Shown here piece after piece: positions 57,746-64,000 of a DNA stretch of 64,000 bases. The stretch is taken from positions 310,001 to 374,000 of the forward strand of contig CAVXEW010000007.1 of assembly GCA_963760965.1 (NCBI GenBank), in the 5' to 3' direction. Position 1 is the stretch's first letter. Each line of letters starts with the position of its first letter. The DNA comes from Pararhizobium_B sp963760965 (GTDB lineage Bacteria; Pseudomonadota; Alphaproteobacteria; Rhizobiales; Rhizobiaceae). A program made the position numbers and the translations under genes. A model generated the notes under the pieces. The model had not been told where the DNA came from, did no database searches, and saw only the letters and a program-made list of their open reading frames with translations.

Positions 57746-58879
57746 TCAGATCACGTAGGATCGGAGCGGCTCGAACCCGTTGAACGCGACCGAGGAATAG
57801 GTGGTCGTGTAGGCTCCCGTCCCCTCGATCAGCACCTCGTCGCCGATGGTCAGCGAAACCGGCAGCGGATACGGCGTCTTTTCGTAAAGCACGTCGGCCG
57901 AATCGCAGGTCGGTCCGGCAAGCACGCAGGGCTCCATCTCGTCGCCGTCGCGCGCCGTGCGGATGGGGTAGCGGATCGCCTCGTCCATCGTCTCGGCAAG
58001 GCCGCCGAACTTGCCGATGTCGAGGAAGACCCAGCGAACCGCATCATTGTCCGACTTCTTCGAGACGAGCACGACCTCGGCCTTGATGACGCCGGCGTTA
58101 CCGACCATGCCGCGGCCGGGTTCGATGATCGTCTCGGGCAGCTGGTTGCCGAAATGCTTCACCAGCGCGTGGAAGATCGCCTGCCCGTAGGCCTGCGCGG
58201 TCGGGATGTCCTTGAGGTACTTCGTCGGGAACCCGCCGCCCATGTTGACCATCTTCAGGACGATGCCCTGCTGGGCGAGCTTGTCGAAGACGTACTTCGC
58301 ATCAGAAAGCGCCGCATCCCATGCGCCGAGCTGCGTCATCTGCGAGCCGACGTGGAAGGACACGCCGTGCGAGGCGAGGCCGAGCTGGTGGGCGTAGACA
58401 AGCACGTCGACGGCCATCTGCGGCACGCATCCGAACTTGCGCGACAGCGGCCATTCGGCGCCCTCGCCGTTCGTCAGCACGCGACAGAAGACCCGGGCGC
58501 CCGGAGCCGCGCGCGCGATCTTCTCGACTTCCTCGTGGCTGTCGACAGCAAAGAGGGACACTCCGAGCGCGTGGGCGCGCGCGATGTCGCGCTCCTTCTT
58601 GATCGTGTTGCCGTAGGAGATTCGGTCCGGCGTCGCACCGGCCTCGAGCGCCAGCTCGATCTCGCGCACCGAAGCCGTGTCGAAATTCGAGCCGAGGCCC
58701 GCGAGGAGCGACAGGATCTCCGGCGCCGGATTGGCCTTGACCGCATAGAATATCCGGCTGTCGGGCAGCGCCTTCCCGAAGGCACGGTAATTGTCGGCGA
58801 CGACGTCGAGGTCGACGACGAGGCAGGGGCCGTCGGGACGGCGGGTGCGGATGAAGTCGAGGATACGGTCGGTGGCCAT
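57746..58879 (-). CDS. Ornithine/lysine decarboxylase, alanine-racemase-fold (type III PLP)
   Basis: 377 residues. PLP lysine K48 is in FYAVKANPAP, the phosphate-binding region is VNMGGGFPTKYL, and EPGRGMVGNAG carries the pyridine contact. The catalytic Cys C325 sits in AGPTCDSADVLY. It decarboxylates ornithine to putrescine, and often lysine to cadaverine, in the cytoplasm. Length and motifs match the short alphaproteobacterial enzymes. A leader of nearly 400 bases with a good promoter at its far end precedes the gene and fits the speF leader known upstream of such genes. Confidence 0.93.
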   Translation of the reverse strand: MATDRILDFIRTRRPDGPCLVVDLDVVADNYRAFGKALPDSRIFYAVKANPAPEILSLLAGLGSNFDTASVREIELALEAGATPDRISYGNTIKKERDIARAHALGVSLFAVDSHEEVEKIARAAPGARVFCRVLTNGEGAEWPLSRKFGCVPQMAVDVLVYAHQLGLASHGVSFHVGSQMTQLGAWDAALSDAKYVFDKLAQQGIVLKMVNMGGGFPTKYLKDIPTAQAYGQAIFHALVKHFGNQLPETIIEPGRGMVGNAGVIKAEVVLVSKKSDNDAVRWVFLDIGKFGGLAETMDEAIRYPIRTARDGDEMEPCVLAGPTCDSADVLYEKTPYPLPVSLTIGDEVLIEGTGAYTTTYSSVAFNGFEPLRSYVI

Positions 58880-59275
58880 CGGGTTGTTCCCATTCCATGC
58901 CCGGCGTCAGCCGGATGACAAAGGGCGTGCGACCATGCGAATGGAACCAGCCGGTGGAGACCCCGGAACCATGCGAACGCTCGACGCGACGATTGGACGA
59001 ACGCCGAAAAGCGTCTGTCCGCTTTGTCTGCCTTGGATTGGATGGGATCTTCCCAACCGCACTTTCGGCAATGAAGGTGTGCCTCTTCAGTAACCCCGGC
59101 TGTTGGAAAGCCGGCAGACACCAGAAAGGCCCGCACCGTCGTTGCTTCAAGATGTCCTCGCTTTTCCGGTTGGCCGGAGAAGCGACTGGAGGGGTTAGTT
59201 CCAGGTACCTTACCGAGTTCCTCACCATATCGAGGGTTCGGCGGACACCCACAGGCACGTGCGACTTTGGGCAGC
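58880..59275 (-). ncRNA. Candidate speF leader RNA upstream of the decarboxylase
   Basis: Long 5-prime leader of the decarboxylase gene. Seen: a hairpin with 6-base arms at 59096-59114 (CCGGCT/AGCCGG on the plus strand) and an 11-base-arm hairpin with one mismatch at 59159-59184. No protein-coding similarity was found in any frame. Known: an alphaproteobacterial speF RNA motif lies upstream of ornithine decarboxylase genes (Rfam speF). I infer identity from position, length and structure; the covariance model was not run. Confidence 0.55.
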
Positions 59276-59280
59276 GCGAG

Positions 59281-59309
59281 AAATAGGGAATTAGCGATTC
59301 GCAATCAAG
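59281..59309 (-). promoter_or_regulatory. Sigma-70-type promoter for the decarboxylase leader
   Basis: On the minus strand: CTTGAT (59309-59304), 17-base spacer, CTATTT (59286-59281), close to the alphaproteobacterial consensus CTTGAC-N17-CTATAT. Transcription would begin near 59275, about 395 bases before the decarboxylase start. Confidence 0.6.
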
Positions 59310-59386
59310 CGGTTTTTTCGTGAAAGCCTTGAAAATTTCGTGCATTGAACGGAAGGTCTGCATCGTTCAGGAATTGGAAACGAACG

Positions 59387-60568
59387 ATGCGGGACGATCC
59401 CTTCAACGCCTTCACGCAACACGCACCCCTGGCGCCGCCCGAGGGTCGGGGCGAACCCGGGCCGCTGGCAGGCAGGACGCTGGCCGTAAAGGACATTTGC
59501 GACGTGGCGGGCATGCGGTCGGGCTGGGGCCTGCCGGACAGGCTCGACGCTGCCCCCGTGGCAGAGGTCTCCGCCCATGCCGTCCAGCAGCTCGTCGACG
59601 CCGGGGCGGAAATCGTCGGAAAGACCGTCTGCGACGAACTCTGCTTCTCGCTCATGGGCAACAACGCCTTCTATCCCCGCGCGATCAACCCGCGCGCGCC
59701 GGAGCGTTTCACCGGCGGATCCTCCGCGGGTTCGGTCGCCGCCGTGGCCGGCGGCCTCGCAGACATCGCCACGGGCTCGGACACGGGCGGCTCCGTGCGT
59801 GCCCCGGCCTCCTTCTGCGGCCTGACCGGCCTGCGCACCAGCCACGGCCTGATCCCGCTCGACCACACGATGCCGCTGGCGCCGAGCCTCGACACGTTCG
59901 GCTGGTTCGCCGGCGACGTCGATCTCTACGCCACCGTCGGCGACATCCTGCTTCCGCGGAGCGAACACCGCTTCGGCCGGCTCTTCAGGTTGCCCGACCT
60001 CGACGCGTTGACAGCTGTCAACTCTGCCGAGTCCTACGCCGCGATGGCCGCCAGGGTTGCGGCTCTGCTCGGCCCCTCGAAGCCGGCGGTTCTCTCGACC
60101 CTCGACGTCGATGACCGCTACGAATGCTTCCGGGTGATCCAGGCGGTCGAGGCCTGGGCCGCCCACGGGGCATGGATCGGAATGCCAGGACGCCGGATCT
60201 CGCCGGCCGTGCGCGAGCGCTTCCTCTTCGGAAGCACGATCTCCGTCGACGGCTATGCCGGGGAACTGAAGAAGCGGCGCGCCTTCACCCTCGAACTGGA
60301 GGACCTGCTCGCCGACGACGGGCTTCTGGTCCTGCCGACCGTGCCGGCCGCCGCCCCTCTTGCCACCAGCGACGGGCAGGCCGAGCAGGACTATCGTGCG
60401 CGCGCACTGCGGCTGCTCTGCCTCTCCGGCCTCGCCGGCCTGCCGCAGGTCACCGTGCCGCTGGGAACGGACGAAGGCGCCCCCTTCGGCATCTCGCTGA
60501 TCGGGCCGCGCTTCAGCGACCGTGCCCTGATCGACGTCGCCCGCCGGCTGCTGGCGAAGGAAGGCTGA
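59387..60568 (+). CDS. Amidase-signature family hydrolase
   Basis: 393 residues. The Ser-cisSer-Lys triad is visible: K35 in LAVKDICDV, the cis-Ser in FTGGSSAGSVAAVAGG, and the nucleophile in GSDTGGSVRAPASF. The family hydrolyses amides, including indole-acetamide, allophanate and nicotinamide; the substrate cannot be chosen here. GGAAACG precedes the ATG at 59387. A LysR gene follows after 4 bases, so the regulator is probably cotranscribed. Confidence 0.9.
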   Translation: MRDDPFNAFTQHAPLAPPEGRGEPGPLAGRTLAVKDICDVAGMRSGWGLPDRLDAAPVAEVSAHAVQQLVDAGAEIVGKTVCDELCFSLMGNNAFYPRAINPRAPERFTGGSSAGSVAAVAGGLADIATGSDTGGSVRAPASFCGLTGLRTSHGLIPLDHTMPLAPSLDTFGWFAGDVDLYATVGDILLPRSEHRFGRLFRLPDLDALTAVNSAESYAAMAARVAALLGPSKPAVLSTLDVDDRYECFRVIQAVEAWAAHGAWIGMPGRRISPAVRERFLFGSTISVDGYAGELKKRRAFTLELEDLLADDGLLVLPTVPAAAPLATSDGQAEQDYRARALRLLCLSGLAGLPQVTVPLGTDEGAPFGISLIGPRFSDRALIDVARRLLAKEG

Positions 60569-60572
60569 CCCC

Positions 60573-61469
60573 GTGGACACGCTCACCCGCATGCGCGCCT
60601 TCATCGACGTGGTCGAGGCGGAGGGCTTCTCGGCCGCGGCGCGCAAGGTCGGCCGCTCGAAGGCGCTGCTTTCCAAGTACGTCCGCGAGCTGGAGGACGA
60701 ACTGGGCGCACTGCTCCTGAACCGCACGACGCGCCAGTTCTCGCTGACCGAGGCAGGCCACACCTATTTCCGCACCGCGTCCGACATCCTCAGGGAGATC
60801 GACAACCTCGCCGATCTCGTGCGCGAGAACAACTCCGATCTCAAGGGCCGGCTGAGGATCTCCGCCCCGCGCACCTTCGTCGATGCAGAGATCGGCCGGT
60901 CGCTCGTCGATTTCGGCGAGGCCCACCCGGACCTCGTCCTCGAGGTCTTCGCCGACGACCGCTTCGTCGACCTCGTCGAGGAAGGCCTCGACGTGGCCAT
61001 CCGCATCACCAGCCTGGAGGATTCCGGCCTCATCGCCCGCAAGCTCGGGCCGTTCAGGCTCGATGTCTGCGCCACCCCGGACTTCGTGCGAAGGCACGGT
61101 CCGATCGATCATCCGGGCGCCCTGTCGGGCATCCCCTGCATCGTCGACACCAACAGCCGCACACTCAACAACTGGCGCTTCGAGGATCCTTCCGACGGCA
61201 GCCGCTTCACCGTCAGCGTGAAGGGGCGCATGGAGGTCAACAGCCCCATCGCCTCGATGCGGGCGGCGGCCGCCGGCCTCGGCGCGGCGGTGGTGCCCGA
61301 CTTCGTCGCGCGCGAGCGCATCGCGTCGGGCGAACTGGTCTCCATCCTCGGGGAATTCACGCCCCGGGACCGCGGCATCTACGCGATCTACCCCCACAGG
61401 CGATACCTTCCGGCGAAGGTCCGCGCCTTCGTCGACTACCTGTCGGAATGGTTCAGGAAAAACGCCTGA
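60573..61469 (+). CDS. LysR-family transcriptional regulator
   Basis: 298 residues. The N-terminal winged helix-turn-helix is MRAFIDVVEAEGFSAAARKV followed by SKALLSKYVRELEDELGALL. The effector domain begins near LKGRLRISAPRTF and has the DVAIRITSLEDSGLIARKLG pattern of the CrgA-like subgroup. The start is GTG at 60573, four bases after the amidase stop. It may regulate the amidase from the same transcript, in contrast to the usual divergent LysR arrangement. Confidence 0.93.
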   Translation: MDTLTRMRAFIDVVEAEGFSAAARKVGRSKALLSKYVRELEDELGALLLNRTTRQFSLTEAGHTYFRTASDILREIDNLADLVRENNSDLKGRLRISAPRTFVDAEIGRSLVDFGEAHPDLVLEVFADDRFVDLVEEGLDVAIRITSLEDSGLIARKLGPFRLDVCATPDFVRRHGPIDHPGALSGIPCIVDTNSRTLNNWRFEDPSDGSRFTVSVKGRMEVNSPIASMRAAAAGLGAAVVPDFVARERIASGELVSILGEFTPRDRGIYAIYPHRRYLPAKVRAFVDYLSEWFRKNA

Positions 61470-61472
61470 TTC

Positions 61473-61688
61473 TCATCGCCTGCGCGATCTCTGGTAGCGC
61501 CCCCTGAGCCAGAAGATACCGAAGAACGCGCCAACGTAGAGGACCGCCACCGCGAAGGCGATAAACGGCGAGAACGTGCCGCCGAGCCAGCGCATCAGCG
61601 GCGGCATGACGAACCAGCCGCCGACGGCGAAGATGAAGATGGCCGAGGCGGCGACCAGCGTCGACCTCGTCTCGTGCGGATCGCTCAA
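61473..61688 (-). CDS. Small membrane protein, two helices (71 aa)
   Basis: Hydrophobic segments at about residues 10-28 and 41-61 with a positively charged C-terminus RGRYQRSRRR, so both ends are likely cytoplasmic. The family is not recognised. The ATG overlaps the stop of the upstream acetyltransferase by four bases, so the two form a transcription unit. Confidence 0.7.
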   Translation of the reverse strand: MSDPHETRSTLVAASAIFIFAVGGWFVMPPLMRWLGGTFSPFIAFAVAVLYVGAFFGIFWLRGRYQRSRRR

Positions 61689-62377
61689 GCCTGCTGCCCC
61701 GCCAGTTCGTTCCTGATCTCCTCCAGGCGGCGCTTCTGGCGTCCGTCACCGTGGAAATTGCCCGGCGACAGCCATGCTTCGAAGGCAGCCCGGTTGAGCG
61801 GCCATTCGCCGTCGATCATGGAGAACCAGGCCGTGTCCCGGTTGGCCCCCTTGACGACGCTGTGCTGCCGGAAGAGCCCCTCGGCCTGCATGCCGAAGCG
61901 CAGGGCCGCCCTCTTGGAGGGGGCGTTGGCGTCGTTGCACTTCCACTCGTAGCGCCGGTAGCCGAGATCGTCGAAGAGGTGGCGCGCGAAGAGATGGAAG
62001 GCCTCAGTCGTCGCGGGGGTGCGGGAGATTGCGGGGCCCCAGTAGATGTTGCCGATCTCGGCGACGCCGTTGGCCGCGTCGATGCGCATCAGTGTCTGGC
62101 GCCCCTCGACCCGCCCGCTGGCCTTGTCGATGACTGCGAAGAACATCGGGTCGGCGCTCGCCTCGGCCTTTTCGAGCCACGGCTGGAAGGCCTCGCGGTT
62201 CTCCGGCGGATAGTCCGGCAGCCAGGCGAAGCGCTCCATGGCGTCCGGCACGCTGGACGCGGCGAAGAGCTCGTCGCCGTGGCGCGCCGCGCTCAAGGGT
62301 TCCAGCCGGACGAACCGGCCTTCCATGGCCTTCCGCGCCGGCCGCTCGCATCCCCTCCAGTCGCTGAGATCGGTCAT
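61685..62377 (-). CDS. RimJ/RimL-type GNAT acetyltransferase
   Basis: 230 residues. The family pattern includes GRFVRLEPLSAARHGDELFA at the start, IGNIYWGPAISRTPATTEAF and FARHLFDDLGYRRYEWKCND, then SKRAALRFGMQAEGLFRQHS. These correspond to the COG1670 group; the acceptor is unknown (protein N-termini or small amines). ATG at 62377 gives MTDLSDWRG. It is divergent from the aminotransferase gene. Confidence 0.9.
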   Translation of the reverse strand: MTDLSDWRGCERPARKAMEGRFVRLEPLSAARHGDELFAASSVPDAMERFAWLPDYPPENREAFQPWLEKAEASADPMFFAVIDKASGRVEGRQTLMRIDAANGVAEIGNIYWGPAISRTPATTEAFHLFARHLFDDLGYRRYEWKCNDANAPSKRAALRFGMQAEGLFRQHSVVKGANRDTAWFSMIDGEWPLNRAAFEAWLSPGNFHGDGRQKRRLEEIRNELAGQQA

Positions 62378-62460
62378 GCCCTGCTTCCATTTGAAATTTC
62401 GTGGCGGATAGGACATGAGTTCGGCACAAAACACAACAGGACGCGCGGAGGAAAAGGCCT

Positions 62461-63654
62461 ATGCTCACGACCAACCCGGCTTTCGGACGGATCGGCGAGG
62501 AAAACGCCTTCGCCGTTCTCGCCCGCGCTACGGAACTGGCCCGCAGCGGACGCGACGTGATCAACCTCGGCATCGGCCAGCCCGACTTCAGGACGCCGGA
62601 GCATATCGTCGAGGCGGCCGTCAGGGCGCTCCGGGACGGCCACCACGGCTACACGCCCGCGAACGGCCTGCTCGCGACACGCGAGGCAGTCGTCCGCCGC
62701 ACTCTGGCGACGACGGGGATCGAGGTGTCGGCGGAGCGGGTCATGATCATGCCGGGCGGGAAGCCGACCATGTATGCGGCGATCGTGATGTTCGGCGAGC
62801 CGGGCGCGGAGATCCTCTATCCCGACCCGGGCTTCCCCATCTACCGCTCCATGATCGAATATACCGGCGCGACGCCCGTTCCGGTGCCGGTGCGCGAGGA
62901 GAACGGCTTCGCCTTCTCGGCGGAGGAGACCCTGTCGCTGATCACGCCGCGCACGCGCCTGCTGATCCTCAATTCGCCCGCCAACCCGACCGGCGGCGTC
63001 ACGCCGCGCAACGAGATCGAGAGGCTCGTGAAGGGCCTGGAGGACCATCCGCACGTCGCCGTGCTTTCCGACGAGATCTACGACGTCATGACCTATGACG
63101 GCGCCTCCCACACCTCGCTGCTCGCTTTCCCGGCGATCCGCGACCGGCTGATCGTGCTGAACGGCTGGTCCAAGACCTGGGCGATGACCGGCTGGCGCAT
63201 GGGCTGGTCGATCTGGCCGGAAGGCGGCGCCGGGGCCGGGCTCTACGACAACGTGCGCAAGCTCGCCGTCAATTGCTGGTCCTGCGTCAACGCCCCGAGC
63301 CAGTTCGCAGGCATCGCCGCGATCGACGGTCCGCAGGACGCCGTCGAGGCGATGATGGCCGCCTTCGACCGGCGCCGCAAGCTGGTCGTCGCCGGAATGA
63401 ACAGGCTGCCGGGCGTCACCTGCGCCACGCCGAAGGGCGCCTTCTACGCCTTTCCCAACGTCTCCAGGACGGGCTGGAAGGCGAAGAAACTCGCATCCGA
63501 GCTGCTCGATGAAGCCGGCGTCGCGCTCATCGGCGGGCCGGACTTCGGCATCCTCGGAGAAGGCTACGTCCGCCTCTCCTATGCGAATTCGGAAGAAAAC
63601 ATCGCCCGCGCAATCGACCGGATCGCCGGCTTCCTGGCCGAACGGGCGCCGTGA
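62461..63654 (+). CDS. Pyridoxal-phosphate-dependent aminotransferase, class I
   Basis: 397 residues, fold type I. The motif INLGIGQPDFRTPEHI is near residues 34-49, NSPANPTGG near 175, and the PLP Lys is in LNGWSKTWAMTGWRMGW near 239. The final Arg for the carboxylate is in YVRLSYANSEENI. It belongs to the aspartate/aromatic aminotransferase group; the exact substrate is unclear. Alone in its transcription unit. Confidence 0.92.
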   Translation: MLTTNPAFGRIGEENAFAVLARATELARSGRDVINLGIGQPDFRTPEHIVEAAVRALRDGHHGYTPANGLLATREAVVRRTLATTGIEVSAERVMIMPGGKPTMYAAIVMFGEPGAEILYPDPGFPIYRSMIEYTGATPVPVPVREENGFAFSAEETLSLITPRTRLLILNSPANPTGGVTPRNEIERLVKGLEDHPHVAVLSDEIYDVMTYDGASHTSLLAFPAIRDRLIVLNGWSKTWAMTGWRMGWSIWPEGGAGAGLYDNVRKLAVNCWSCVNAPSQFAGIAAIDGPQDAVEAMMAAFDRRRKLVVAGMNRLPGVTCATPKGAFYAFPNVSRTGWKAKKLASELLDEAGVALIGGPDFGILGEGYVRLSYANSEENIARAIDRIAGFLAERAP

Positions 63655-63693
63655 GGGCGCTGGCTTCGGCCGGCGCTTGCGGGGCCCCGACGG

Positions 63694-64000
63694 TCAGTCG
63701 GTGCGGCCGAACGTGTAGGTGAGCCCGACCATGGCCGAGAACTGGTTCGCGTCCGCAGTGACCGGACTGTCGGCCGCATCGCCGATCAGCCGGGAATAGC
63801 CGGCCGAGCCGCGAACGTTCCAGCGCCGCGTGAGCCGGTAGGTCGCGCCGAGGTCGAAGGAGACGTCCTTGAAGCCGGCGCCGGCGTCGAAGGGCGCGAG
63901 GTGGGCGAGCGAAGCGGCGCTCTGGGCCGGCGTCACGGAGAAATAGTTGTTCATGTAGCCGGCCGAGGCGTAGGTCGTGCTGAGATACGGCGACAGCGTC
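63694..64000 (-). CDS. MipA/OmpV-family outer membrane protein (C-terminal part, cut by window edge)
   Basis: The frame is open to the right edge, so the N-terminus lies outside. Visible: LSPYLSTTYASAGYMNNYFS, AGFKDVSFDLGATYRLTRRW, GSAGYSRLIGDAADSPVTAD and the C-terminal strand SAMVGLTYTFGRTD, the alternating beta-strand pattern of the family. It is an outer-membrane barrel related to scaffolding of murein enzymes. It is convergent with the aminotransferase gene. Confidence 0.82.
   Translation of the reverse strand, partial: TLSPYLSTTYASAGYMNNYFSVTPAQSAASLAHLAPFDAGAGFKDVSFDLGATYRLTRRWNVRGSAGYSRLIGDAADSPVTADANQFSAMVGLTYTFGRTD

Noticed and set aside
55736..58918. 1060-codon open frame on the plus strand
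   Set aside because: Runs through the GGDEF-like, GNAT and decarboxylase genes in wrong frames; Arg/Pro-rich translation without domains.
58302..59363. Open frame through the decarboxylase leader on the minus strand
   Set aside because: It runs into the decarboxylase gene out of frame and has no similarity; the region is better explained as a leader RNA.

Overview
The window looks like chromosome of a high-GC alphaproteobacterium of the order Hyphomicrobiales (Rhizobiales), most likely Rhizobiaceae or a near relative. The main reasons are the rhizobial glycogen gene order glgP-glgB-glgC-glgA-pgm-glgX, a BA14K lectin-like protein, a soxBDAG sarcosine oxidase operon, a three-gene proton-translocating transhydrogenase next to a small aa3-type cytochrome oxidase subunit IV, a DUF992 protein, and a type III-fold ornithine/lysine decarboxylase with a long structured leader. 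The genus cannot be fixed from this sequence alone.

Layout. (1) 1-6.5 kb: accessory island with two chaperone plus large membrane-protein cassettes that look like duplicated type III secretion substrates. No secretion apparatus genes are present. (2) 6.6-9.3 kb: YeiH-type membrane protein, BA14K protein, lytic transglycosylase. (3) 9.4-20.5 kb: glycogen synthesis and breakdown operon. (4) 20.6-21.9 kb: MaoC hydratase and NYN-domain RNA-binding protein/nuclease. (5) 21.9-27.0 kb, minus strand: sarcosine oxidase soxBDAG. (6) 27.2-30.4 kb: LtrA-like protein, ribosomal protein S21, TPR lipoprotein, DUF992 protein. (7) 30.5-37.6 kb, minus strand: transhydrogenase pntAA-pntAB-pntB, cytochrome oxidase subunit IV, FeeM/autoinducer-synthase-like acyltransferase, GGDEF-EAL protein. 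(8) 37.8-45.2 kb: indolepyruvate ferredoxin oxidoreductase and a TRAP transporter whose binding protein faces its permease genes. (9) 45.5-46.2 kb: class-I amidotransferase-like hydrolase. (10) 46.3-48.9 kb: second accessory insert, a divergent pair of paralogous HEXXH metalloprotease-like proteins. (11) 49-52.5 kb: 2-hydroxyacid dehydrogenase, LacI and MarR regulators, creatininase-family enzyme. (12) 52.7-56.8 kb: CobW-type zinc GTPase with WD40 partner, small P-loop ATPase, degenerate GGDEF protein. (13) 57.1-64 kb: acetyltransferases, decarboxylase with speF-like leader, amidase and LysR regulator, aminotransferase, and an outer-membrane protein cut by the window edge.

Two themes stand out. 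First, the accessory inserts carry what I read as secreted effectors: a duplicated membrane-effector/chaperone family, and a pair of gluzincin-like proteases with A+T-rich flanks. I do not recognise either family by name. Second, at least eight otherwise well-conserved genes (glgP, maoC, NYN gene, soxA, soxG, dctM, a 2-hydroxyacid dehydrogenase, a lacI-type regulator) are broken by small indels. Most of these can be explained as gain or loss of one GC/CG dinucleotide in a short GCGC tract. That pattern is better explained by systematic sequencing or assembly error than by gene decay, so these genes are listed as frameshifted although they are probably intact in the organism.
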